Assembly (NCBI GenBank): GCA_018902385.1
Contig: JABSSW010000008.1
Location: forward strand, 248,001 to 312,000
Source: Physcia stellaris
Taxonomy: Eukaryota; Ascomycota; Lecanoromycetes; Caliciales; Physciaceae
Direction of reading: 5' to 3'
DNA length: 64,000 nt
Below, piece by piece: positions 10,451 through 20,640 of this stretch; positions within the stretch are counted from its first letter, which is position 1, and each line of letters starts with the position of its first letter. The position numbers were made by a program, and so were the translations under genes. A model generated the notes under the pieces. It made no database searches. It saw only the letters and a program-made list of their open reading frames with translations, and was not told the DNA's origin.

Positions 10451-11519
10451 TCAATACAACAGCAAATCGATGCCGTCCTTGCCTTTGCCGTACCGCGACT
10501 TTAGCGTCTCTCTGTTCAAGAGAGCCATCAGGGATTGCTGAGTCTCTTTCATATCAAAGATTCCCCGTTTCTTTTGATCGATATGAGAACAGTCTATGAT
10601 AATACGCTCGAGGTTTTCAGAAGATAAAGCGCCTTTACTGATCAGCCAGTGAAGCTTCGATTTTGGGGCTAGAATTGCTGCCCACCTGCATCTAGCAAAT
10701 CGATAAGTCTAGCGGGAGTACCGATCCCGATTCCAATCCTGATCACGGCTTAATAATGATCTACTTGCCGGATAGATGCCGTGGAAAACGCAAATTACCT
10801 TGTCTTCTTAACATACTTTATGGCGTCTTTGAGCTTGATGTGCTTGGCAAACAGCTTTGCCACCGAAACCTCTTTGGTCTGAAAGACACGCAATGTTCTG
10901 GCAGCCGTCAATCAGGTTCTCTTTGGTTGAAGATTGGATATGAGTGACACACCTTGCAGCATCAGCAGCTCTCAGACCAGCGGCGGTTATAACAAGAGTG
11001 TGAGGAGATCCCAAACTGCTCGATGCTGATGACAATTTCCTTGGGCCCAGGTCCTTCCGACTGTAGCGTTTGAGATAGTCTGGTAGGTCGTGGAGGGTCC
11101 GTGGCTTGTCCCAAGTGCTAGTGTCCTTGAGAGCTCGCTCTGCACAGGGGGTGAGTATCTGATCGCGATATTTCGTAACGCTTGAGGACACTCATACCAG
11201 GAAGATACTGATCTTCAAGCTCGACCATGCTGAGATCAGGTGCAAAGCGTTTAACTTGTTGAGCAACCCAGTCGGTAAGTAATCGACTATCCATTTGCCC
11301 AATCGCTGTGTTAATGCCTCGCTCCAGGTCCAGAGTTTCATCGTCGTCCGCCAGTCCCTTGCCTTTCCCCGACCGTCTTTTCTTGATTGATCTTTTCGAC
11401 TTGATTTCGCCTTCATCAACCTTGAAGTCTAATTTTCGCTTGATGGGTCGAGATGTATCCGCACTCGGCGACGGACTACGCGATACGTCAAAATTCGCAG
11501 CGTCTGACAGGAGAGGCAT
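10451..11519 (-). CDS. CMS1: Cms1-family 90S pre-ribosome protein
   Basis: Exons: 11519-11198, 11139 to about 10949, 10878-10799, 10738-10686 and 10632-10451; about 275 residues (yeast Cms1: 291). The N-terminus is Lys/Arg-rich (RPIKRKLDF, KSKRSIKKRRSGKGK). The conserved core includes INTAIGQMDSRLLTDWVAQQ, SPHTLVITAAGLRAADAAR, VAKLFAKHIKLKDAIKYVKK, the IGIGIGTPARLIDLL helicase-like motif, IIDCSHIDQKKRGIFDM and a C-terminal ETLKSRYGKGKDGIDLLLY. Cms1 is a DEAD-box-fold protein without a working ATPase site; it joins the U3-containing 90S particle. The exon 2/3 junction is uncertain. The strong-looking donor at 10952 breaks the frame, and only a weak GTCACT donor at 10948 with the acceptor before 10878 keeps it. 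The other three introns are clean and 53-60 bp. Confidence 0.88.
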
Positions 11520-13196
11520 TTTGCCAAAATGTAGGAATGAAAGGAAAAATTGTTGTTGGCGATATAGTAAATTCGAAGCGAAAAGACGAGTGTAATCAAG
11601 ATGACGGGAAGCAAGTACCTCCGTACAGTGACCGAACAGCTTGGCGTATTGTAATTTTTTGCTCGGCTGAAATTTTGGTTTGAGTTGAATCATCGCGGTA
11701 TCATTTTTGAGCGAGTCTCATTACTTTTGTCTCGGGCCGTGTAGCCGAAGCGTCGTAGGGCTCAGGCTTCTTTCCTACACTATGTGGTTATTGACTGAGA
11801 CGACCAGTCTTCTGAAAAATGCAGCGCGAAAGTAGAGTAACATAACGATGGTGATTGCGAGACCAAGGTAGGCATCACAGTCGGGATAGCAAAGCAGTTG
11901 AGATAAAGAGTCTCTTGCCATTTGAGAAAAACGTGCGCATAAGTGCCTGCCGTTCTATCGCACCCTTTTTGAAGAATCTTATAGCCCTTTCTACGATATT
12001 TGTATGCCTTATAATCAACGTTGAGGGAGTGATAATGTTAGACATAGAACATTGGCGAAACAAGTTCTTGTTCACACTTGTATTCGATGAACTCACAAAC
12101 CGAAAAGTCGCTCGATCGATCTTTTGTGATACGTTTTGTCGTCTGCTACAGCATTTGGTTGTCACATCACTTGCAACATTCCAACGCCAAATGCTAGGCG
12201 AAGTTATCATGAGTGACGACAGAAAAGATTCCGGTGGTATTGATTTGAGATGGAGTATAAGCGTATTCACCATCGCCAAGGAATACACGTAGAGACAGGC
12301 ATGGCAAGCATTCTCTCTAAGGCTAATGGTCTTTGTAGACACACGTTGTATGCGATGTAGTTTGCGCCTAGGCACTACCTCGCTAGCGTTGTGACCCCTA
12401 CACAATAGAAGCAAAGATAAGGTAGTGTCAGAAGAGTATCCTAGGCTAGCGCTAAGTACTTCGTTAGGCCAGTGGACATGAAGTCAAGATATGAGGTTGC
12501 GGACCGTGCATTAATTCACATACAAACAGAGTGAGCCCCATCCAAAGAGGCTTCCAATCAGCCTGAGGTTAGGCATGAAGCATTAGGTCGGCATTTGCCT
12601 GTTTGCGAAGGGCCCAGGAACTAAATAAGCTTGCGGATCCGCCGAACTCACGATGCAGACCGCATACGGCTGTGATCAGGTCAGGCAAGGAAGCCGGCGA
12701 GACTTGACATCGAGGCATTTCGGCCTTTTCCTCTTCCACTTGTAATAAATTCGTCGTGGGCATCTTTACTGTCTCTCGCTTCTCAATGAGTCCTAGAAAG
12801 GTGACTATAAGTGAGACGAAGGCCGCAAACCTCGAAGAATCAAGCGGTCGCTTTGGAGACGAACCGCGGATCGTATTGGAGGGTATGCCGGCGTATGAGG
12901 TAGGGACGGAATCCACAACGCCCATGTAATAGTAATACAGAGCGCTAATTGGGAGCAACCCTGATATTCGCTCTAGAAGCCACTTTGTCTACTGGCCATG
13001 ATTAACAAATGAATCCTAGGTTAATCTGGTAGAGTACTACCAAAACAACATCTCTTTCCATTTCGAAAGGACAGCCCTAACGAGCTTCTGAGCATATGTT
13101 GAATCGATCCATTGAGAAACCTTGGATGATGGACTCTTGGCGGGTACGTTGTGTTGGACGAAACCTCTTTAATGCCCAGCACTCGTTTTCTCTGAA
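11520..13196. other. Long region without a convincing gene
   Basis: The first 300 bp are the CMS1 upstream region. Opposing open frames at 11855-12292 (+) and 11875-12414 (-) overlap fully, and neither resembles a known protein. A minus frame at 12569-12925 is listed separately. No tRNA or repeat was recognised. Confidence 0.35.
12569..12925 (-). CDS. Doubtful small ORF
   Basis: ATG at 12925, 118 codons, starting MGVVDSVPTSYAG. It has one hydrophobic segment (FAAFVSLIVTFLGLI, about residues 38-52). No family resemblance and no intron evidence. It lies downstream of SHY1 in the same orientation. It may be a chance frame. Confidence 0.22.
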   Translation of the reverse strand: MGVVDSVPTSYAGIPSNTIRGSSPKRPLDSSRFAAFVSLIVTFLGLIEKRETVKMPTTNLLQVEEEKAEMPRCQVSPASLPDLITAVCGLHREFGGSASLFSSWALRKQANADLMLHA

Positions 13197-14317
13197 CTAC
13201 CATTGTTTGCTCTGCCTTACTTTTCTTGCGATCTCCGATGGGGGCTTTTTGACAACCATCCATAACATGATAGTGGTTGCAGCCGATAATGCGTACCTTT
13301 ACACATAGATGTCTTAGTAGGAAAATTTACTGGGTGGGAAGGAGTTGAGACGTTTCGTCATTTAATAACAGGACTAACCAGGTGAAGATATATTGTGTAT
13401 GGTTGTTTCGTAGGTTCACTTCAGGGGCTCGGCCTATAGGGATTCCCCTCGCTTCTCGATCATAAGCAGTCAAAAGGTCAGGTACTTAGTCACATCAGCT
13501 CGCTTGTTCTAAGACCCAAGTCGGTGGTAGAGACATACTCATTGTCTCCTCAATCCATACAGGTTGGCTGCCCGTTAGCTGTGCCATCTGCTTGACATCA
13601 GGGAAGTGAAATTCTTTCTGCTCTGGTTTGTTCTCCGGTGTAAAGATATTCTTCTTCCATGGCTCCCTAAGCAGACCTTCGACGGTGACTTGGCCCTGAG
13701 GAAGTCCGTCCTTTCTAGCCGCTTGTCTCTTCATTTTCTTGGGTATCCAGCCTCTATTGACAAGTACGGTAGAGCCCGTCGCATCTCGCTCCAACGGAGT
13801 TATAACCAAATACCCATTGTTACCATCGTGAATCCTAGGTCCAATGAGCATTTCCTGGTCGTGCCGGAAACGGCCTGTTGCATAGACCCTTCGGTAATCG
13901 AAATCTTTGATGGCTAAGGGATCTATCTTTGGAGGCAAGGGGAGCGGGTCTCGCACCAGCCGGTCCTCAAACTTCGCTATCATCTCAGTTTTCCAACCCA
14001 GGCGGAACACCTGCCATGTTCCAAGCGCGAACGCTGTGATGGGGATCAATGCTGACATGGTCGTGTTAGAGCTCGAACAGCTTCAAGGGCTTCACTAGGT
14101 ACAGACCTAATATGATTAGGCCTGGGCCATGCCGTCTGCCAGCCCTTACGAGATTGGGCGACTGGTCAACGATGGAGATGAATGAAGGGTCGTTAGCTGC
14201 ACTGTATTTTCGCGGCTGCTGGAGAAATGTTCTTTGCTTCAAAAAGTCCGACGACCAGCCGCAAGTGAGCTTGGAACTCCTTTTAAGGCGTCTCGGTGCC
14301 TGGAGTATCCATCTCAT
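13197..14317 (-). CDS. SHY1: SURF1-family cytochrome c oxidase assembly protein (Shy1)
   Basis: Four exons: 14317-14107, 14051-13539, 13484-13379 and 13296-13197, joining to 309 residues. The first Met (MRWILQAPRRLKRSSKLTCG) opens an Arg-rich mitochondrial presequence ending near RKYSA. Membrane helix 1 spans the first splice (LIILALIPITAFALGTWQ), followed by the SURF1 hallmark RLGWKTEMI. Also present are DFDYRRVYATGRF, VLVNRGWIPK, VTVEGLLREPWKKNIFTPEN and PVWIEETM. The short exons 3 and 4 add AYDREARGIPIGRAPEVNLR, NNHTQYIFTW and the second helix ATTIMLWMVVKK. Shy1 sits in the inner membrane and helps insert haem and mature Cox1. An upstream ATG at 14350 would add 11 residues and weaken the presequence. 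The gene is divergent from the UBX gene. Confidence 0.93.
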
Positions 14318-14661
14318 GGTGGGATATGAACAGTGAATGTTGAAATCCACACGAATTCCAACAGGCTCGAGGATCTCGGGTGGCGCTTATCTATCGATAG
14401 CCGTGCCGGCACCGCCGGTCCGCTTACCTTAGAATACTTACCTTACATGTACTCTAGTACTTGTACTGTACCTTAGGCCAGCCTCCACTCTAGGGGAGCG
14501 CCTCGTCTTAGCGTGGAGTGGTGCCTTGTGTACCTTGTATGTTCAGCCTGGATTCAGCATCTCAAGTGTTCAAATTTACAAGATACCCTCCCTTATTCAT
14601 AGTTCGTGCCCGCTCTTTAGCTTGAAGACGTACTCTGAGGCTTGCAACCCGACTTCTGAGC
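14318..14661. promoter_or_regulatory. Divergent promoter of SHY1 and the UBX gene
   Basis: This 344-bp region serves two divergent genes. Between 14425 and 14477 it holds several copies of a TACCTTA-like word (CTTACCTTAG, CTTACCTTAC, TGTACCTTAG) interleaved with near-palindromic GTACTCTAGTAC and TACTTGTACTGTAC. They may be binding sites or simple repeats; no function is known. Confidence 0.35.
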
Positions 14662-16444
14662 ATGTTTTACGACGGCGATTTGCAGTCTGGCATCTCGCAG
14701 GCCTTGGCGGAATCTAAATTGGTTGCATGCTTCGTCAGAGGTGGGCTCGAAAGTCTCATAAGCCAAAAAGGCTCACGCTCATATTGCGACCTAGATGACT
14801 CCGACCAGAGCACTTTATGGGAAAACGAATTTCTCAGGGACAACGAGGTATTTGTTCACCGGCGTTCTGAAAAGCTGCCCTTGCAATTTCTCAGTTGAAG
14901 TAATCAGATCTCTACTGCATTGTCGACCAAAGTCGTTCTCCTCAGAATAATAGCAAATTCAAAAGAGGCTGGCTACCTCTCCGCTTGTACGTATTTCAAT
15001 CCGCCTCCGCATACCTGACTAAATGGGAATTCTAGACTACCCTGTGCCAGCCATCCCGGCGTTGCTGATACTTCGGTATGCTTCAATACTATGTATTCGT
15101 ACGCCTCTCGGCTTTGGCTAAATTGACATCTAGCAATGGCCGTGTGCTCCTCTGCTTAGGAGCCGGACTGGAGAAATCGCAGTTCAAGCGATCCATCCTC
15201 CAAACACTGGACAAGCTTTTGTCCCCTTCAGAAAATACAGATTATGTCACGGAACAACAGCCAACGGTTTCGGTCCCTAGCTCGGAATCCACACTAGCGG
15301 AGCCTGAGCATGATGCTGCTCTATCCCTTGGAGAAGATACAGCTCCTCAGCCCAGATCAGTCCCTCAATCATCTTCTCTAGCCCCAACTCCCTCGGCAAT
15401 ATCGCCACTAACATCCTCTTCGAGTCCCACAATGGCCTCTACTTCCTCGTCCAGGATACACGACATGCTTGCAGAACGTAGGCAACGTCTGGAAAAGGAC
15501 AAGAAAGGTAAGGAAGCTGCAGAAAAAGCCGAACGCAAGGCTCAAGCTGAGTCACGGCGCGAAGCAATCGACGCAAACCCTAGTTCTGCGAAGGCGAAGC
15601 AAGCAGACTATGCAAAACAGCAGCAAAAGCGAAATCAAGATGCCAAGCTCGAGCGCGAGCGGATTCTGAGAGATATCGAAAATAATAAGGCTGAGCGGAA
15701 AGAAAAGGAGGAGCGACGGAAAGCTCTCGCCAAATTAGAAGCCGAAGGAAACGATGGCGCAGAAGGGCTTGTGGACCAGCAGCTAGCACGGGAAGTGTTG
15801 CACCCGCAGCAGAAAAGTTCCAATGAGTGCGCCATACAAGTGCGCCTTTTCGATGGAAGCACCATTCGGCACGGTTTTCCTGTCGAACAATCACTCAGAT
15901 CTCATGTTCGGCCCTGGGTAAGAGAACAGGGACTGGATGGAGATACCCCATATAATTTCAAGCAAATACTTACGCCCATGCAAAATCGAATTATCTCCAT
16001 CTCCGACGAAGAAGAAAGCCTTCGGACTCTAGGTCTTACTCCTAGCGCTACCCTTGTCATGGTGCCCGTACAAGGCTATGCTGCGGCTTATGCTGGTTCA
16101 CAGAGTATCTTCTCTCGATGTCTCTCTGCGGCGTACAGCATCATAAACTCGGGACTTGGAGTGGTTACCCGTGCTCTGGGCACTTTCATTGGGACGGCTA
16201 ATACACGGTCCGGAGTTGAGGCCCTTTCCACCGCTGACCAGGATCCACCGTCGCAGCGTGGCATAGTAGACACTGGACCTAAGATCAATGTGAGAACGTT
16301 GCGTGACGAACGCGAAGACCATGACGATCACCAACTGTATAATGGCAACCAGGTATGTCAGTTGTATGGGAAAACGACCTTGGCTAACCATATCCGAAGC
16401 TTAATTTCGAACCACGAAAGAAGGAGAACGAGGAGGAAGATTAG
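14662..16444 (+). CDS. UBX-domain protein with thioredoxin-like N-terminus (erasin/UBXN4 type)
   Basis: Six exons: 14662-14740, 14795-14847, 14908-14986, 15036-15075, 15134-16352 and 16400-16444, giving 504 residues. The N-terminus (MFYDGDLQSGISQALAESKL, then CFVRDDS, LWENEFL and VVLLRIIANSKEAGYLSAYY) is the thioredoxin-like fold of UBXN4/UBXD2 proteins. A long Ser/Pro linker and a charged coiled coil (about 190-270: RRQRLEKDKKGKEAAEKAER) follow. The UBX domain is at about 315-395 (IQVRLFDGSTIRHGFP, then SLRTLGLTPSATLVMVPV). A mildly hydrophobic stretch comes after (AAYSIINSGLGVVTRALGTF, likely the ER hairpin). The tail LNFEPRKKENEEED is conserved in the family. Such proteins recruit Cdc48/p97 to the ER for protein degradation. 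The four short first exons are typical of fungal orthologs. Confidence 0.9.
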
Positions 16445-16973
16445 ATAGTTCACATCTGTTCTGGTTCAACTTAGCGAGGCGTTGGGGCTCGAATCAGGAT
16501 CGTCTGGTTGACACAATTTCTCATCAGCTGTACAAAGTTTGTTGAACAATCCGTGTCCTTCCGTAGACAACACATTCCAGAGACATATCCTCAACACCTC
16601 ATGACAGACTCAGTATAGGTTGTAAGTATTACTCTAGAGTACACAGCGCGCTTGATACACTCTATCTACGAAAGTACGGAGATTGTTCTGTACCGCCCCG
16701 GTCCGAATAAAGCTTTGAGTCGAGGGCCCGGCATTCACAAAAGCACGCCGCGGAGGGTGAAACACGCTGAAGGTAAGATCGTGATGGTCACTTGATGAAT
16801 ATTAAAAATCTTCCACACATGACTCAAAGGGAAATATTTCTTAGGACTAGATTTGAGGGGAGTCTCTGAGTGATGTTGCAATCAGATATGTTCCCTCCCC
16901 CCCATCCATGCTGCCCTATACTATGCGCTTTCAAAGCTGTACTTCGCCAGCAATTTCGATCAGTGTTTTATGG
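16445..16973. other. Intergenic region between convergent UBX and MIX17 genes
   Basis: No coding frame of note. It is the 3' flank of both genes. Confidence 0.5.
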
Positions 16974-17600
16974 CTAGTATCGACTCGCAGCAGCCTGGCA
17001 AGATTTCTGAGTAATTGGGTCAGCATTTGGTGGCATATGTAAATCCAGAATCGACCCACCAGCTGATCCAAGTACCACGTGCAGATTTGCATGTTCCCGT
17101 TGTTCTGGTCCAGACAGTTCGCTAGACCTTTAGCTGCGGGTTCACAGCTCTCCTGTGCCCAGCTGTTGTTTTGATATCCTCCATCTTGGGTTTGTTGGCT
17201 TGCCACTGCGTTGTCTTGTGCCTCGGCAGGAGTACTACTACCACCACCAAACAGTCCGCCAACTGCGTGGCCAATGGAAGAACCCACTGCTACTCCACTG
17301 CTCAGAGTCAGCGAGGAATCTTACCGCAGCATACAACGCAGGGTAGATATGATACGATCCAGACATCCCATGACATGAGAGGGGACTTTGGAACACTTAC
17401 GCTGCAGTTGAAGCCATTTGGCCGAACAAACCCGGGCTTCGACCAGCTTGAGAAGCAGGTGCAGCTGCAGTGGGGGGTTGAGCAGTCGTACTTGAGCTAC
17501 GGTTTGGCGATTGCTGTGGCGTTACTTGACGACTCTGAGTTGTCGTCGGGCGCGACGGGGCACTACGTGCAGGTGCTGCGGCTCCACGACGGCGTGGCAT
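16974..17600 (-). CDS. MIX17: Mitochondrial twin CX9C protein Mix17 (CHCHD2/10 family)
   Basis: Three exons: 17600-17401, 17297-17060 and 17006-16974, giving 156 residues. An Arg/Ala/Ser/Pro-rich targeting region starts MPRRRGAAAPARSAPSR. A glycine-rich hydrophobic segment spans the first splice (AAGVAVGSSIGHAVGGLFGG). The C-terminal CHCH domain has exactly two CX9C motifs, CEPAAKGLANC and CTWYLDQLKSC; the last exon supplies the final Cys and ends QAAASRY. These features define Mix17, the fungal CHCHD2/CHCHD10 homologue of the mitochondrial intermembrane space. It is imported by Mia40 and linked to respiration. A telobox lies 135 bp upstream of the start, and a MITE-like element lies beyond that. 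Confidence 0.93.
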
Positions 17601-17733
17601 AATGATTCAGTGACCGAAGATGGTGTTACGACGGAGAGCTTAGCTATGAAGTGGTGAGAATGAATTCTGTATGGAGGAAAGTAATGGAGGGAAGAGTTAA
17701 TGTAGCTACCTTACACTAAGATGACCGAACAGT

Positions 17734-17746
17734 TTTAGGGTTAGGG
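17734..17746 (-). promoter_or_regulatory. Telobox-like motif upstream of MIX17
   Basis: TTTAGGGTTAGGG, read on the minus strand as CCCTAACCCTAAA, lies about 135 bp before the MIX17 start. It is an isolated two-unit telomere-like word, not a telomeric array. Confidence 0.35.
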
Positions 17747-17792
17747 CGCTAAATCAAATTTTGAGGATTTTCAAGTACTAGGCTAACCCTAG

Positions 17793-18113
17793 TTCTCGAT
17801 TTCGAAACGCTTGCGACTCCTTGGCGGATTTTTTTCCACAGTACCCCGCCTTCATCAAGGTTATGTCCCAAAAACCTAACCCTGACTTCAATTCTCGATG
17901 GAATTAATGAGCTTTATTGATGCAAATTTTATCATTTCGAACAATCATTAATTTTCGATATATTTTGTTACATCGTTGTGATTGTGTAAATTCACAAAAC
18001 AATTGTCATCATTTGTGAACAATTTGAACACGTTATTGTTGAATTTTACTGAGTTGGAAGAGGATGTGGGGGGGGGAAACGCCAAGGAGTCGCAAGCGTT
18101 TCGAAATCGAGAA
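17793..18113. mobile_element. MITE-like element with perfect 34-bp terminal inverted repeats
   Basis: The ends at 17793-17826 and 18080-18113 are perfect 34-base inverted copies, beginning TTCTCGATTTCGAAACGC and ending CCTTGGCG. Total length is 321 bp. The core is AT-rich, has no ORF and includes poly-pyrimidine runs just inside each end. Short length, perfect TIRs and no coding capacity fit a non-autonomous DNA transposon. I could not find a clear target-site duplication; the flanks read CCTAG on the left and AGGAC on the right. A hairpin-forming host element is the alternative. Confidence 0.65.
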
Positions 18114-18508
18114 AGGACTGTCCGGTGGGTGTAAAAAAAACGGTGAAGGTCTATCCAGATTCGTAGACACGTCACTCCGTATGTTATCATTTTAGTGTAA
18201 ACCAGACTAAGTGGGGAACATTCATGCAGGCCGCGTCGTGAGTACAGCTTGAATGTTAGAGCAGTCCTGTCGACTTGTCAACTCTGGGTTTTTCGAGCTC
18301 GTCGCTGATGTTCTAACGTTACAAGGCATTTGTGAAGGGAAAATCTCGACTTGTGGCGGCCACGGTGAAGTTCTGCAACACATAACGCTCTTAGGTTCTC
18401 ACAATCGGTCTTTGATTCCTTTTTTCTCTTCTTTCTTCCAGGCGCAGCGCTAGTTGCTGTAGATTTTTCCTACGGGCAAGAAGCTTTTCGCATGCACATA
18501 AAACCACG

Positions 18509-19491
18509 ATGAGGCCCCTACTTGAAGTCTTTGACACTGTCCAATCAAAGACGCCCAAATCTCTAGGTTCCAATGCCTGGTATCTCGCAACAGTAAGTCG
18601 ATGTTGACTGGATTGATCGGTCACATGCGTCCAAAGATCTCCTATCGTATGTTCTGATGCTTGTTAAGGCTGCTGCCCTGGTTTCGCTTGGGAAGCCTGA
18701 AGAGATCGGAGAGCTGTCTCTACATCTCACCAAAAACTCATCTTCAGAGCACAAAGACACCAAAGAACTGATCTCCAAGCGCCTCAGAGACGTCTTGATG
18801 AAAGAATGGACCCTTGTTGGCATTCCGCTTGTCAGTGAGTCTGCCGCCGCCCTCTAGTTCCGGTATGACATCTGACCGGACCCCACAAGTTACCGCTTTA
18901 TCTTCTCTGGCGAAGGCCGAGGAAGGACAAAATCTAGAAGGAGGACTATCTAAGAAATGGTAGGCAAACTCTATCTACTACCAGCACATGCTATGCTTCA
19001 TTTTCGTCGAATATACCCTTGTTTATGTCTGCCACAGTCACGTGGGTATTGCTCTGATACAGTAACGTTCCCGTACAAGAAACGTTCAGCTCACAGGCTG
19101 ATGCAGGCAAAACCCCTTGGACCCACAGGGTTTGTCCGAACGCGGGACAACGTTCCTCCAGACACTCTATGCCCAAAATCTTACCCCAATTTTCTCGACA
19201 TGGGGGACCCATCGAGCAGACTTTGAATATCTTGAGAAGAACATAATTTATGGTCTCTACCTTTCTGACCACGATGTTCTCTCCGCGATTGAAGCCGAAG
19301 TTGTGATCCTCACAGCAATCATGTGTCAGGGGCTTCCAGCACCAACGATATATCATTTGAGGGGTTTGCGACGATTAGGAATTAGTGCGGAGGACGTCGA
19401 AGCTTTGGAGATGGCAGTTGAGGCCGTGGCTGAGTGGGCAGGCCGGGAAACATCGCATTGGCCAAGGGTCGTAGACGTCGTACTCTCGTGA
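18509..19491 (+). CDS. AhpD-like / carboxymuconolactone decarboxylase-like protein
   Basis: Four exons: 18509-18592, 18669-18834, 18890-18959 and 19107-19491, giving 234 residues. The all-helical protein opens MRPLLEVFDTVQSKTPKSLG and continues with LVSLGKPEEIGELSLHLTKN and KRLRDVLMKEWTLVGIPLVI. The C-terminal half (WGTHRADFEYLEKNIIYGLY, LSAIEAEVVILTAIMCQGLP, then HLRGLRRLGISAEDVEALEM) matches the repeat-helix layout of fungal CMD/AhpD-like proteins. The CXXC redox pair of true AhpD is absent, as is usual in this fungal subgroup, so an enzymatic role is uncertain. The last intron (18960-19106) is long for this locus; its acceptor was chosen because it alone keeps the frame. Confidence 0.8.
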
Positions 19492-19998
19492 AATGCTTGA
19501 GTACTCACCTTGTTGCAACAATCGGGAATGATTTGAAAGGTCCAAAGCCGAGGTATCCAAGTACGAGTACTACCTGAAGATGGAGGCTTGATTTACTCTG
19601 CGTATTGCTTTTGTATGCTTTCACGAGGCAGCCATTGCCCAACACTCTTCACTACGTAGGCAGCCGCTAACACCCTTCGCCATAATCCGAGTTTCGAGAT
19701 TGAGGGTCCTTCACAGCTATCTGAGGTGTTGGAGTCGCTACTACATTGCTGCTTCTAAGCATGCGCTAGCAAACCCGTCAACGTCGTTCAGACCAATCAA
19801 TTGGGAACAACTTCGATTAAATTCCTGCGCCTTGATCTGGTTTTAGGAACCTGAAAGGAAGACTTTCGAAGACAGGATTGTGCCAGGAAACGGAGAGAAA
19901 GAACCATGATGTTTGATTAGGCGGTAGAGATGTTTCAAAAATGTCGCCACTACTACTAAGTAACCCTATTTCGAGGGCCAAATCGTACATCTTGAGAC
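19492..19998. other. Intergenic region
   Basis: A minus frame at 19817-20002 (KMYDLALEIGLLSSSGDIFE) looks mildly protein-like but overlaps the end of the next candidate gene. Nothing else was seen. Confidence 0.3.
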
Positions 19999-20500
19999 TC
20001 AAGTGCGCGCTCTGGCAGCCTCTACGAAATGTGGGTACTCTTTTTTGCGACGTTCTTTTTCAAACTTGACGACGTGAAATTGTTCAGCTTTATCTTTATC
20101 TTTTTCAATAGCAACGCTATACACCTCATAGAAGATGCGATACAAAACGTACAGTAGAATGACCGACCACTAACTTTATTGATTTGGGATATCGATGTGT
20201 AATTCTTTCAATCCAAGAACGTCAATATCTAATGGTTTAATTTGCTACAACAGGTCTGCCTCACGGAACCCATATGCAAACTTTGCCAACGGCACGCACA
20301 GATCAGACCAAATCATCAAGGCCATGGAATGCCTTATCTGGTGGTGTCTCATCGGTCCTGATAGATATACGGATTTTTGAGTGAGCTTTTGCGGACGGCC
20401 ATGTATATTGACCATAATGGACATTTAGGACCTTTGCACCCGTCCTTAACTGTCAGTACACCTTGGTATGTCGACTTGAGGAGATTTAAAAAGTAACCCA
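19999..20500 (-). CDS. Possible small gene, C-terminal exon clear, rest unresolved
   Basis: A likely last exon at 20169-19999 is exactly 57 codons and follows a TTAG acceptor. It reads VILLYVLYRIFYEVYSVAIE followed by a Lys/Glu-rich tail (KDKDKAEQFHVVKFEKERRK) ending in ARART. Upstream on the same strand, MGYFLNLLKSTYQGVLTVKD (about 20500) and SMALMIWSDLCVPLAKFAYG (about 20320) look coding in different frames, so short introns are implied. I could not settle the joins. A short hydrophobic segment plus a charged tail suggests a small membrane protein. No family recognised. Confidence 0.3.
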
Positions 20501-20640
20501 TGGCTTTTCAAGACTCTAAAGACGCGGCGAGACGAATGTTTGAGTCCATTATATCAAGATATGGTTATGTTCTCATGATGTAAATCTAGTCTCGTCTCTC
20601 AGAATCACGAAGAGGTTTCCATGTTCGCCTGGTCGTGTAC

